Origin: JANQSP01 sp965226095
Lineage (GTDB): Bacteria > Bdellovibrionota > Bdellovibrionia > Bdellovibrionales > UBA1609
DNA length: 64,000 nt
Direction of reading: 5' to 3'
Assembly (NCBI GenBank): GCA_965226095.1
Contig: OZ245336.1
Location: forward strand, 1,116,001-1,180,000
The position numbers were made by a program, and so were the translations under genes. Below are positions 50,861 to 60,375 of this stretch, one piece after another. Positions within the stretch are counted from its first letter, which is position 1. Each line of letters opens with the position of its first letter. The notes below the pieces were generated by a model, which was not told the origin of the DNA, did not search any database, and saw only the letters and a program-made list of their open reading frames with translations.

Positions 50861-52780
50861 ATGGAACTCACTCATATTCTCAGTCAAAAAACAATGGTTG
50901 TCATTTTTTCTGTTGTTACTTTGTATTTTGTTTTTGTTACTTTTATGGGAATTTATTTTTCCCGATTTAGCACCAACATTAATGATTTCTTTTTTAGCGG
51001 ACAGCGTTTTTCCTGGTGGCTTCCTGCCTTTAGCATGGTGGCCACTGGTATCGGCTCCTACAGCTATCTCAAATATTCTCAACAGGGTTATGAAACAGGA
51101 ATGAGTAGCACCATGGTGTATATGAACGAATGGTTTATTGTTCCAGTTTTTATATTTGCCTGGCTTCCTATTCTATACTTTAACCGAATAAAATCTGTTC
51201 CAGAATATTTTGAAAAACGATTCAACAGAACTGCACGCTATGTCACTGTTGCTTTAATTTTAGCCTATATTTTTTATTATATAGGATATAACCTCTACAC
51301 TATCGGTCTAGCTTTGGATGGAATGTTTGGCTTCTCTCCACTTTATACAGTTCCTTTAGTAACTCTTATCTTAGGTTTCTATGTTACTTTTGGTGGACAA
51401 ACAGCAGTCATACTGACCGACCTCTTTCAGGGAATGATGCTCTATCTGGCTGGTTTTCTAGTGGCCGGGTTTGGTATTTATGCCTTGGGTGGTTTAGATG
51501 AATTTTGGTCTTACTTGCCTCTCTCTCATCGACTGCCTTTTACTTCTTTAAACTCTGAGCCCTACTTTAATTCCGTTGGTGTTTTTTGGGGAGATGCTTT
51601 GGTGGGCAGTGCCGCTTTTTTATTTATGAACCAGGGAATTCTTATGCGATTTTTAGCCACTCGAAGTGTGAAGCAAGCCCGTATCACCGCCTTCTTTAAT
51701 GTGTTGGTGTCCTTACCACTTTCCGCCATCACTGTAGGGGTGGCTGGCTGGGTAGCTAAGTCCATGATTGTGAAGCAAAACACAATTGGCACAGCTTTAC
51801 CTAATTATGAATATCTAAATATTACAGATAGTTATCATGTATTTATTAATGTTGCTTTTGAGATTTTAAAAAGACATGAAATCATTCTGGGTCTTATCGT
51901 TGCGGCTTTATTAGCCGCCTTAATGTCCACCATAGATACTCTGATTAACGCTTCTGCCGCTATTGGAGTCTATGACATTTATAAACCTCTAATTAAACCT
52001 AAAGAAAGCGAAAAGCACTATTTGAAAGTAGCCAGATGGGCCTCCACTATTGTGATTGGCATTAGTCTTCTCTTGGTGATTTGGTTTTTTCAACAAAAAG
52101 GAACACTGATGTCCATTCACTACAAGGGAATTATGACGATTATCCCTCCTGTAGTTACTACTGTATTTATAGCTTTATTTTGGCCAAGGTTAGATGCTTT
52201 TTCAGCTGTACTGGCAATGGTGATAGGTGGTGTGGCAACTGTATTAACTGGCATTTTTCCGGAACCCGTTTTGTACTTAAGAGATTTTTTTATGGGTGCT
52301 AAATCCAGTGACCCCATTTTTTTTAGAGCCTTATTTGGTGTTATTCTAACTTCAACCATAGCTGTAGTGTTATGTTTATGTCGCTCTAAATCTCAAGCTG
52401 AACAGGCAGAGCATAGAAAAAAAATCAAAGGATTAACTGCCGATACTTTGGATCATGCCATGGCCTTTTTCAAAGGAGGAGAGGTTAATCATCAATTGGG
52501 TGAAAAAGTAAAAAATTTGAAATTAGTTTTAAATGATGAACTAAGTTCCAAAGAGATCATGCTCTCTAAAACAGTTGCTGAACATTTAAAGGCACAGCCA
52601 GGAGATATTGTTTTTGTATCTGATGCTCGTTGGTACTTAGGAGGACTACGTTCCAAACATTTTACATTAAAATCCCTTCATACCAATGAAGATAAAAACC
52701 AGGTCTTCTTATCAGAAGAAGGACTTAAGCGATCCTATATGTTTTTACAGAAAAAAGCTTTTGCAGAAAAAATTATATAA
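50861..52780 (+). CDS. Sodium:solute symporter (SSS family)
   Basis: A 639-residue transporter of the sodium:solute symporter family. About thirteen transmembrane segments occupy residues 15-515, with SGQRFSWWLPAFSMVATGIGS in the first third and GGQTAVILTDLFQGMMLYL in the centre, both matching the family's discontinuous-helix regions, and ALLAALMSTIDTLINASAAIG as the sodium-site region. The soluble C-terminal tail (about residues 525-639), with LSKTVAEHLKAQPGDIVFVS, is longer than in most members and may be regulatory. The substrate cannot be read from sequence. It is preceded by a 106-residue membrane protein gene. Confidence 0.92.
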   Translation: MELTHILSQKTMVVIFSVVTLYFVFVTFMGIYFSRFSTNINDFFFSGQRFSWWLPAFSMVATGIGSYSYLKYSQQGYETGMSSTMVYMNEWFIVPVFIFAWLPILYFNRIKSVPEYFEKRFNRTARYVTVALILAYIFYYIGYNLYTIGLALDGMFGFSPLYTVPLVTLILGFYVTFGGQTAVILTDLFQGMMLYLAGFLVAGFGIYALGGLDEFWSYLPLSHRLPFTSLNSEPYFNSVGVFWGDALVGSAAFLFMNQGILMRFLATRSVKQARITAFFNVLVSLPLSAITVGVAGWVAKSMIVKQNTIGTALPNYEYLNITDSYHVFINVAFEILKRHEIILGLIVAALLAALMSTIDTLINASAAIGVYDIYKPLIKPKESEKHYLKVARWASTIVIGISLLLVIWFFQQKGTLMSIHYKGIMTIIPPVVTTVFIALFWPRLDAFSAVLAMVIGGVATVLTGIFPEPVLYLRDFFMGAKSSDPIFFRALFGVILTSTIAVVLCLCRSKSQAEQAEHRKKIKGLTADTLDHAMAFFKGGEVNHQLGEKVKNLKLVLNDELSSKEIMLSKTVAEHLKAQPGDIVFVSDARWYLGGLRSKHFTLKSLHTNEDKNQVFLSEEGLKRSYMFLQKKAFAEKII

Positions 52781-52822
52781 AAAATTGTTATCAATAAACT
52801 CTTTCTAAAAATAGACTAATTT

Positions 52823-54463
52823 CTACCAGCTGTTCCACCAATCTTTAACAGATTCCCAAGCACTCTTTTCCTCTTCTTCATCCGGTTCCTGTGTTGGCTC
52901 AAGATACTCTATCTCACTTTTAGAAAGCCCCTCATTTGCCAGCATAGAGTCTTTTTGTTTTCGGATTTCTTGTAATGCCTGATCATATTGTTCTTTCAAT
53001 AGTTGTTTATTGTTATCGTCCAAGGAAATATAGTAATTGAATAAACGTTCAAATACACCTTTACCTTTATTGAAAGATGATAGTTCCAAAAGCATCATCT
53101 TAATTGTATCAAGATCTACTTTTACTGATGTTGATATTTTAAGTGGCTTTAACTTCGCCAGTTGCTTAACAATACCCTCTAACAATTCTTGATTTTCTTC
53201 CGACAAATGATTTAATCTATTTATAATTTCTGTACGTAATATACTTAATACATCTTCTTTATCTTGTAAATTTGCCATAACAGTCTGTGTATATATACCA
53301 ATTAGAATAAGGGTAAACTGATTGCTGGACACTAACGATTGAGGTAATGTACAAACATAAGGTAAAGTGTAAAAGTTATAATCTTTGAAATCATCAGAAA
53401 AATTATGTGCAGCACCATAGTTAATCACCACCAATCTGCCTTTATTATCTGGCTGACTTATTACATTCTCCACAGATTCAAGTAAAAGTTGCTCTCTGTA
53501 GCTAAATATAAAATCCACCTCTGATAATTTGCTAAGATTCAACATTGACCTATAAATCTGATACATTTTTTCTTTTAGTTCTATTTTTTTTACTTGATCA
53601 GTTTCCTGATTAAATTGATCGGATAAATCTAATATTCTTTGCTGAAAAGAAATCAAGTGTTCAGCAACACTTAAAGAATCTGTACCATACATTTCCAAAT
53701 AAACTTCTTTAAACTCTTTAACAGAAGTTCCAGATACAAAGGTAGTTGCAGGATAAAATTCTTCTATTACACTTGTAAAAAAAGCTGCTTCTACACCCGT
53801 TAATTGACTTAATACTTTTATACTATCTTGACTTAATTCTTCATAAGAGTTTGCAATCTTAATATTCTCCAGAACTTCATTAACAGTCGATGATATTTGT
53901 GACTCTACGCCACTCGTACCATCGCCTATATCATCCACATAATCACTTTCACCACCCTCATCTCCAGAAGTATATTCATCGCTCGCATCACTACCTGCAT
54001 AACCACTTTTACCATCTTTATCTTCTCCAAGAAGGTATTCAATAGTCTTTTTATTATCGTCAAAACGGACCTTATCAACCATTTCCTGTGTCCAAGCTGC
54101 TTCTGAAAATACTAGCGCTGTTGGATGTTGTTTGATCATTTGAATAAAATTAAAACTGGAATAAGAAACATTTTCATGTACATTCATTACTTCCTCTATA
54201 GTAGTTTTATCTTGTTCTGAGAAACCAAATATTCTTTTAGAAATTCGATGAAACATCGGATAGTGAACAACTTCAGTGCCTTCAGGGATAGAACAATCCG
54301 TACCATGAAGAGTATTATAAAAAGGATGATTTGACAGATCTTTTTCTTCTTCCGGTTTTATTTGATTGCAATTTTTAGAACAGTCACCTGGCCTATCAGG
54401 TGTCCCTGTACCACCACAAGAAACAAACAGACTAAAACACATTACACTGAACAATAACCTCAT
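52823..54463 (-). CDS. Lipoprotein with a GxxH motif, possible TraB/ChaN/Tiki-like fold
   Basis: A 546-residue lipoprotein. The ATG at 54463 has AAAGGAG at optimal spacing; the frame extends upstream only to a TTG at 54481. The signal peptide ends in FVSCGGTG (lipobox Cys at residue 16). An Asp/Gly-rich acidic segment lies at about residues 150-190. Residues about 90-115 (SYSSFNFIQMIKQHPTALVF) and VVINYGAAHNF near residue 345 give the glutamate and G-x-x-H motifs typical of the ChaN/TraB/Tiki superfamily, which includes haem- and metal-dependent enzymes. The match is by eye and distant. The C-terminal third is helical. The substrate is unknown. A palindrome at 54507-54523 precedes it. Confidence 0.55.
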   Translation of the reverse strand: MRLLFSVMCFSLFVSCGGTGTPDRPGDCSKNCNQIKPEEEKDLSNHPFYNTLHGTDCSIPEGTEVVHYPMFHRISKRIFGFSEQDKTTIEEVMNVHENVSYSSFNFIQMIKQHPTALVFSEAAWTQEMVDKVRFDDNKKTIEYLLGEDKDGKSGYAGSDASDEYTSGDEGGESDYVDDIGDGTSGVESQISSTVNEVLENIKIANSYEELSQDSIKVLSQLTGVEAAFFTSVIEEFYPATTFVSGTSVKEFKEVYLEMYGTDSLSVAEHLISFQQRILDLSDQFNQETDQVKKIELKEKMYQIYRSMLNLSKLSEVDFIFSYREQLLLESVENVISQPDNKGRLVVINYGAAHNFSDDFKDYNFYTLPYVCTLPQSLVSSNQFTLILIGIYTQTVMANLQDKEDVLSILRTEIINRLNHLSEENQELLEGIVKQLAKLKPLKISTSVKVDLDTIKMMLLELSSFNKGKGVFERLFNYYISLDDNNKQLLKEQYDQALQEIRKQKDSMLANEGLSKSEIEYLEPTQEPDEEEEKSAWESVKDWWNSW

Positions 54464-54506
54464 CTGATACTCCTTTAACAATTAGAAAATACAACTTGTT
54501 ACACTC

Positions 54507-54523
54507 AATTGATATTATCAATT
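54507..54523. promoter_or_regulatory. Palindrome upstream of the 52823 lipoprotein gene
   Basis: AATTGATA T TATCAATT is a perfect 17-base inverted repeat ending about 44 bases before the lipoprotein ATG. Its place suits an operator, but AT-rich intervals give such palindromes by chance, so confidence is low. Confidence 0.3.
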
Positions 54524-54688
54524 AAGAAAGAATTTAAAAGAAAAAAGTTAAAAAGTCTATCTTTACCAAAGATATTTAACTCATACTATGTAATATGTAC
54601 ACCTAGTATATAATATTTATACCTATACTCAGTAAGTATAAAAAAATAAATAAGCTTGTAAGACTTACACAGAATTTGTGCTTCAATT

Positions 54689-56242
54689 TTATCTATAAAG
54701 TTTTTGCATATCTGCTTTAAAAGATTTACGAGATTTGGTCCAGGTATAAAACATGTGTCCTCCATGATAAACACGAAAAGATAACTGTTTCCTTAAATCA
54801 GCTGGTAATCTCATTAAATCCATTCCCCTTTGAGAGGAAAAATAAGGAGTCACTAAATCAAATACTCCATGACAAATAAAAACCTTCATGTGAGGGTTCA
54901 TGGACATGGCATAGCGAAGATCATCTATAGCGCCTATTTGTAAATCAAAAAAGTGAGATTTTTGATCACTCTTCCATTGTTTATTAATATCAATGTTTAA
55001 TAAACGATATTGCCTGTCACAATCTAAACCTACTAAATCTCTAAAAAAGGTATTAATTCCATGAGTGAACACATGTTCATTGCCTGCCGCTGTAGGATCT
55101 GGACCTTCAAAAGAATCTCTGTCAGGAAAAGGATCCCAACTCACTACAGAACCATCATAAATACCACACCACTTTCTTTCTTCTTTGAGAAGAGAGCGAC
55201 AGAATTGAAAAAGAGGTAAACGTCCGTGATTCTTTTTTATTTTTTCAAAAGGCACTCCTAAAAAATCTGCTGTTTTTTGTAAAATAGCTGTTCTTTTTTT
55301 TTCAGGCATGGAATCCCCTTGAACTAAAAAATTATTTAATTCATTTAAGGCAAAATCCTCAGCTGGTTTTAAAAAAGATCTAAGGTTAACACTGGAATCC
55401 AACTTCTTACTGGAGAAATATTTAGATTTTCCATGTTGTGCAGCTACAGCTGACATAGTGGGAAAAGATTCTATCCAATACAGATTATCGTAATCACTAT
55501 GAGATAAAGATTGAAACTCCAATACAGGAGAAATAAGAATAGCCCCTCTTAAACCCACTCCATAATCTTCCTGTAACTTCTTGGCTAACTTTCCCACACG
55601 AAAACCACCATAACTTTCTCCCACAATATAAACAGGAGAAGACCAACGATGATACTTGGATAAAAATCTTTGAATAAATTCACAGATACTTTCCAGATCT
55701 CTATTTAACTTGTAAAACTCTTGGCCAGGAGGTTTTTGCTGTTTGCTACTACTACTTTTTTCTGCAGAATTATGTGTACTAAGATCTATTTCTTCTACTG
55801 AACGACTAAAACCAGTTCCAATGGGATCAATAAAAACTAGATCAGAAAAATTCAACCAGCTTTCAGGATTATCCTTTAGCTTTGCTGGTGGTGGTAAGGC
55901 CACACCTCTATCACTAAAGGACACCGTTTTTGGACCAATTCCACCAATATGCAGATACACAGAAGAAGAACCTGGGCCCCCATTAAACACAAAAGCAATA
56001 GGTCGAGTCTTATTGTTACCTTTTTTCTCTAAAGAATAATACGTAAAGAAAATATCAGCTATAGGTTTTTCTTTTCGACGAATAAGCAACCAATCAGATA
56101 CAACAGAATACCCAAAGCTTTGTTTACCAACATTGAATGTCCACTTTTTACTTGCTCCTTTAGGAGGTGAATAAGAAAGAGATTTATTTTCTTCTATCTT
56201 TTTTTGTTCTGTTTTTTTATCTTTTTGCTTGGAATCACTCAT
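54689..56242 (-). CDS. Serine carboxypeptidase-like protein (S10-type)
   Basis: A 517-residue alpha/beta hydrolase of the S10 carboxypeptidase type. The N-terminal part has FVFNGGPGSSSVYLHIGGIGP and DPIGTGFSRS, both typical of S10; the nucleophilic Ser is in YIVGESYGGFR, the acid in VFICHGVFDLVTPYF and the catalytic His in VYHGGHMFYT. A charged Lys-rich N-terminus (residues 1-20) has no hydrophobic signal, so unlike most S10 enzymes it appears to lack a classical secretion signal. It may remove C-terminal residues from peptides. A 190-base gap separates it from tatD; it is probably independent. Confidence 0.88.
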   Translation of the reverse strand: MSDSKQKDKKTEQKKIEENKSLSYSPPKGASKKWTFNVGKQSFGYSVVSDWLLIRRKEKPIADIFFTYYSLEKKGNNKTRPIAFVFNGGPGSSSVYLHIGGIGPKTVSFSDRGVALPPPAKLKDNPESWLNFSDLVFIDPIGTGFSRSVEEIDLSTHNSAEKSSSSKQQKPPGQEFYKLNRDLESICEFIQRFLSKYHRWSSPVYIVGESYGGFRVGKLAKKLQEDYGVGLRGAILISPVLEFQSLSHSDYDNLYWIESFPTMSAVAAQHGKSKYFSSKKLDSSVNLRSFLKPAEDFALNELNNFLVQGDSMPEKKRTAILQKTADFLGVPFEKIKKNHGRLPLFQFCRSLLKEERKWCGIYDGSVVSWDPFPDRDSFEGPDPTAAGNEHVFTHGINTFFRDLVGLDCDRQYRLLNIDINKQWKSDQKSHFFDLQIGAIDDLRYAMSMNPHMKVFICHGVFDLVTPYFSSQRGMDLMRLPADLRKQLSFRVYHGGHMFYTWTKSRKSFKADMQKLYR

Positions 56243-56433
56243 ATCGTCTCTCCTTTAGTAATAACTTCCTACTCTTAATTTTAAATTTGAAACAAGCCAA
56301 AAACACCACAGCTAAGTGAAACCTTCTATCACAAAACCACAGTGTCTTTTGAGCTTAATTGAATAACAATACTACAACAATTTTAGCTTGAAAAGCCAAT
56401 ACCTATTGATAAAATAAAACTCTCTTTATTCAT

Positions 56434-57204
56434 CTATTGAAATATTTTTCCAAATAATAAATCTCTATTATTTTGAGTCTTTATAGAAAGTTCTTGAAGA
56501 GAAATATTATGTAAGTTCGCCACCATTTGTGCTGTATGAATAAGCCATGCCGGCCTGTTCTGCTTGCCCCTATTAGGGGCAGGAGCCAGATAAGGAGCAT
56601 CTGTTTCTAAATGTAGACGATCCAATGGAACTTTTTGACAAACTTCCCTTAAATCATCAGCTTTCTTAAAAGTCAAAATCCCACTAAAAGAAATATTAAA
56701 ACCTCGATCCAAAGCTTCTTTTGCCAAATTCCAAGTGCCTGTAAAGCAATGCAAGAGTCCCTTCACTCGCCCTTTAAATTCATTCAAAACACTGATTGTA
56801 TCTACCTCTGCTGAGCGAGTATGAATTTCCACCGGCAGTTGTTTTTCACTAGCCAGATTCATTTGTTTTAAAAAAACTTCTTTTTGTTTTTTTCTATCTG
56901 AATACTCATAATAGTAGTCCAAGCCAATTTCTCCACAAGCCACAATACCCTCTTCATCCAAACCTTTACTCAATATCAACTCTACCTCATCATTGTACTG
57001 ACTGGCAGAATGGGGATGCATACCTAAAGTTCCCTTTACTGATTTAAAATCTTTGGCAAATTGAATAACAAAAGGCCAGTCCTTTGATTCTGTACCAATA
57101 GTAATTAAGTGATTCACTCCTTGAGAACGAGCCTCCTTTACCACTTTTTCTACAGAGTCATCCAACATATTTAAATGAGTATGTACATCTGTCCACTCTA
57201 TCAT
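56434..57204 (-). CDS. tatD: TatD-family metal-dependent hydrolase
   Basis: TatD enzymes are metal-dependent nucleases of the amidohydrolase fold. The 256-residue protein shows the ligands in order: VHTHLNML, ACGEIGLDYYYE, VEIHTRSAE, LLHCFTGTW and HLETDAPYLAP. It shares one base with the holB gene upstream (57204), forming a tmk-holB-tatD operon. It may act in DNA repair or quality control. The assignment is confident, the cellular substrate is not. Confidence 0.94.
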   Translation of the reverse strand: MIEWTDVHTHLNMLDDSVEKVVKEARSQGVNHLITIGTESKDWPFVIQFAKDFKSVKGTLGMHPHSASQYNDEVELILSKGLDEEGIVACGEIGLDYYYEYSDRKKQKEVFLKQMNLASEKQLPVEIHTRSAEVDTISVLNEFKGRVKGLLHCFTGTWNLAKEALDRGFNISFSGILTFKKADDLREVCQKVPLDRLHLETDAPYLAPAPNRGKQNRPAWLIHTAQMVANLHNISLQELSIKTQNNRDLLFGKIFQ

Positions 57205-58163
57205 TAGGCAGATATCCTCCGTGATTGCTCTCTAACACAAATAAACAAATTATCAAAAATCAAAACTGTATCTAAATATTTCTTAATATCTCTTTCTGCA
57301 GAAATAAAGCTTATAAACAAGTTATCCAATATACCAGATGGAATTTTTTTTAATTGATTAATCAATCCTTTTTGATCTGTATGGATAGTGCTTTCTTCGC
57401 TTATTTGTGCTTGCCTGGCATCTCTCACAATTTGTTGCCAACATAAACACACAAACAAAGCCTGATTTCTATCTTTTACCAAATCTGCCAGATCATTAAA
57501 TGAAGAAAGTTCTTTTACAGACAAAGCTTGCTTAAGTAAAGCAAAAGCTTGCTCTCTAAGCTCTTTATTTTCCACCCACTTTTCCAATTCATCCATACGC
57601 CCCTGACAAGCCCGCAATATCCATTCCTCTTCTAGTGTATTCCACTCTTTCATATCACTAGCTTCTAGTGGTGAAAAACGTAGAATCTGTGTACGGGACC
57701 GAATGGTTAAAGGTAGGGCAAAGAGATGTGAAGAAATGAGAATAAAATATACATTAGAAGGGGGTTCTTCCAGAATTTTCAATAAACTATTACTGGCCTG
57801 TCGATTCATTTTATGTGCCGAATCTATAATCACCACTCGAGCAGGAGCGAGACTTTGAAGAGATAAAAAATTTAAGACAGTTCTAATTGACTCCACTTTA
57901 ATAAATAAAGATTCTGGTTCAATAAAAAGTATGTGCTCACTTTTTTTCTCTTCTGTTTTTAAACAATAAGAACATTCACCACAAGCCGTATTCTCTTCTT
58001 TACATAGTAAAACCTGAGCTAACGCCCAAGCCATTTGATTTTGCCCCAAGCCGGATGAACCTGTCAGTAATAGTGCATGCGGCAATCGTTTATTTTCTTT
58101 GGCCTTTAAAAGACGTTCCCATTGAGATTTTTGACCGATAATACTTTTAAATAGTTGTGCCAT
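57204..58163 (-). CDS. holB: DNA polymerase III delta-prime subunit
   Basis: HolB is part of the clamp loader. The 319-residue protein has an AAA+ N-terminus (PHALLLTGSSGLGQNQMAWAL) whose Walker A is degenerate (GLGQNQ), as expected for the non-ATP-binding delta-prime. A four-cysteine zinc module follows (C-x8-CGECSYC), then Walker B-like VVIIDSAHKMNRQASNSLLKILEEPP and the SRx motif in TIRSRTQILRF, where Cys is replaced by Thr. It overlaps tmk by one base and tatD by one base. The assignment follows from length, position and motifs; a DnaX-like protein is excluded by the missing Walker A lysine. Confidence 0.88.
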   Translation of the reverse strand: MAQLFKSIIGQKSQWERLLKAKENKRLPHALLLTGSSGLGQNQMAWALAQVLLCKEENTACGECSYCLKTEEKKSEHILFIEPESLFIKVESIRTVLNFLSLQSLAPARVVIIDSAHKMNRQASNSLLKILEEPPSNVYFILISSHLFALPLTIRSRTQILRFSPLEASDMKEWNTLEEEWILRACQGRMDELEKWVENKELREQAFALLKQALSVKELSSFNDLADLVKDRNQALFVCLCWQQIVRDARQAQISEESTIHTDQKGLINQLKKIPSGILDNLFISFISAERDIKKYLDTVLIFDNLFICVREQSRRISA

Positions 58164-58792
58164 TAAGCTGACTTAAGCCACTTTCGACGAACTAATTCCC
58201 TCAAAACCTGAGTAACCAACTCTTCTGGAGGTAAGAGAGCATTTAATACAAGCCAACGATCTTTTTTTGCCTCGGCCAACTGCAGATAGCATTCTCTGAC
58301 CCTTTGATGAAAATTTCTATCCATGATCTCAAAACGATCAGAAAGTTTGCCGTGCATCTGTATTCTTTTTTCTTTTTCTACAACTGGTAAATCCAATAAA
58401 ATCCACAAATCCGGCTCTACTTCAGAAGTTGTCATTTTATTAAGCCACTTTACAGTTTCATCCGGCAATTGACGACCTCTTCCTTGGTAGGCTGAAGTGC
58501 TGGCCCAAAATCTATCACAGACAATCCACTGACCTCGTTCCAAAGCTGGTATGATCACCTTTTCCACATGATCTTTACGACTGGAGGAAATAAGCAAAAT
58601 TTCTGTTTCCGGAGAAATGAGATCTGTATAAGGTGTTAATAAAATATCTCTAATTTTCTCCCCTATAGGAGTACCACCTGGCTCTCTGGTTAAGACAAAG
58701 TCCACTCCTTTATTTTTTAGCTCCTTGGCCACTGATTTAACCAAGGTGCTTTTACCGGAATGATCCAAACCTTCAAATACAATAAACGGCAT
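58163..58792 (-). CDS. tmk: Thymidylate kinase
   Basis: Tmk makes dTDP from dTMP. The 209-residue protein has the P-loop FEGLDHSGKSTLVKSVA, the substrate motif REPGGTPIGEKIR, and the DRFWASTSAYQGRGR segment. The length is usual. It is followed by holB with a one-base overlap, a common arrangement in bacteria. AGGAG precedes the ATG. Confidence 0.96.
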   Translation of the reverse strand: MPFIVFEGLDHSGKSTLVKSVAKELKNKGVDFVLTREPGGTPIGEKIRDILLTPYTDLISPETEILLISSSRKDHVEKVIIPALERGQWIVCDRFWASTSAYQGRGRQLPDETVKWLNKMTTSEVEPDLWILLDLPVVEKEKRIQMHGKLSDRFEIMDRNFHQRVRECYLQLAEAKKDRWLVLNALLPPEELVTQVLRELVRRKWLKSA

Positions 58793-58961
58793 ATTATTTC
58801 TCCTAATTAAAAGGACCTAAAACTAAATATAAAGTCAATCAACATAAGAGTAATGAAGCATAGCAAAATTATCCTTTAGTAGTTAATTGATGAGCTCTTA
58901 ATTCACAATAAAATTATATACTCTCTAATACAATTAAAATACCTGAATATTTACTGAGAAG

Positions 58962-60368
58962 TTATATACAAGGCGAAATATTTTTATCTAAAAAACTTTT
59001 TAATTCCTCTGCACACTTTTGAATAAGAACTTTATCCTCCCCTTCTAATAAAACTCTTAAAATCGGTTCAGTTCCAGAAAAACGAACATATAAGCGGCCA
59101 TTATTATTTAACTTCTTTGTGATTTTATTAACTAAAGAAGTGTAGCCGGGAATTTGAGACAATAATACAGAAGATGAGTGTTTTTCCAAATTCTGATGTA
59201 TTTTTTTTTCTATTTTTATGGAAATTTGCTTTTGAGGCAAAGGTGAAAATATTGATTTTAAGACAGATAGTTTTTTGTTTTCCAAAAGCATTACAGCCAG
59301 CACATTAAGAGCGGCCACTAAACCATCCCCTGTGGTATTTTGTTGTAAAAAAACAATATGTCCAGAAGGTTCCCCTCCCAAAATAATATTATGATTCTGC
59401 ATTTGTTTGACTACATTGCGATCTCCCACTTCCGTTCGCATCAACTCGATACCTTTTTCAACCAACATTCGCTCCAAACCGACATTAGACATATAAGTGG
59501 AAACCACTTTATTACCCTCCAGTTTTCCTATCTTCTGCAAATGCAAGGCACATATCCCTAATATATGATCTCCATCCACCAATTCTCCGTTTTCATCCGC
59601 CATGACCACTCTATCACCATCACCATCTAAACTAATACCCACATCAGCCTTATATTTCAAAACCGCATCTTTTATATTTTCAGGAAATAAAGCTCCTGAT
59701 TGACGATTAATATTGTACCCATCCGGATGATTCCCTAAAACAATAACTTCTGCGCCAAGTTCTTTAAAAATTGTAGGAGCGACCTTATAAGCAGCACCAT
59801 TGGCACAATCCAAGACAATACGAAAACCTTCCAAAGAATGATTTAAGGGAAAAACATTTTTAACATAAACAATATATCTCCCGGTGGCATCATCAATGCG
59901 TCGACTTCGGCCAATTTGATCAGAAGGAGAAGTTAAAGAATTCAACTTTTCCGAAAAAACCAAATCCTCAATTTCCTGCTCCATTTCTTTTGAAAATTTG
60001 AATCCTTTTTTATCAAAAATTTTAATACCATTATCCTCGTACTGATTATGAGAAGCGGAGATCACCACACCGGCATCTGCTCGCATATTACGAGCCAAAA
60101 AACTAATACCAGGTGTAGGTAAGGGCCCCGTCAATTGCACCCAAACTCCCATAGAATTCAAACCACTGGCCAAAGCCTGCTCCAGCATATAGCCGGATAG
60201 ACGGGTATCTTTTCCGATTAAAACCATGGGAGTATGTGCTTTATTTTTTTTTCTGAGCAACAAACCCATAGCTTGTCCAACTCTCAGAATAATTTCTGGT
60301 TGAATGGGAAACTGACCAGCTGTTCCCCTGATACCATCTGTTCCAAAGAGCTTTCGATTAACACTCAT
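58962..60368 (-). CDS. glmM: Phosphoglucosamine mutase
   Basis: GlmM interconverts glucosamine 6-phosphate and glucosamine 1-phosphate for peptidoglycan and lipopolysaccharide precursors. The 468-residue protein opens LFGTDGIRGTAGQFP; the phosphoserine is in GVVISASHNQYEDNGIKIF, metal binding in SLDGDGDRVVMADENGE, and the sugar-binding GGEPSGHIVF and RFSGTEPILRVLLEGED close the domains. Most family members have SASHNP; here the Pro is Gln. It is eight bases after ftsH. folP, often between them, is absent. Confidence 0.95.
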   Translation of the reverse strand: MSVNRKLFGTDGIRGTAGQFPIQPEIILRVGQAMGLLLRKKNKAHTPMVLIGKDTRLSGYMLEQALASGLNSMGVWVQLTGPLPTPGISFLARNMRADAGVVISASHNQYEDNGIKIFDKKGFKFSKEMEQEIEDLVFSEKLNSLTSPSDQIGRSRRIDDATGRYIVYVKNVFPLNHSLEGFRIVLDCANGAAYKVAPTIFKELGAEVIVLGNHPDGYNINRQSGALFPENIKDAVLKYKADVGISLDGDGDRVVMADENGELVDGDHILGICALHLQKIGKLEGNKVVSTYMSNVGLERMLVEKGIELMRTEVGDRNVVKQMQNHNIILGGEPSGHIVFLQQNTTGDGLVAALNVLAVMLLENKKLSVLKSIFSPLPQKQISIKIEKKIHQNLEKHSSSVLLSQIPGYTSLVNKITKKLNNNGRLYVRFSGTEPILRVLLEGEDKVLIQKCAEELKSFLDKNISPCI

Positions 60369-60375
60369 AATATCT

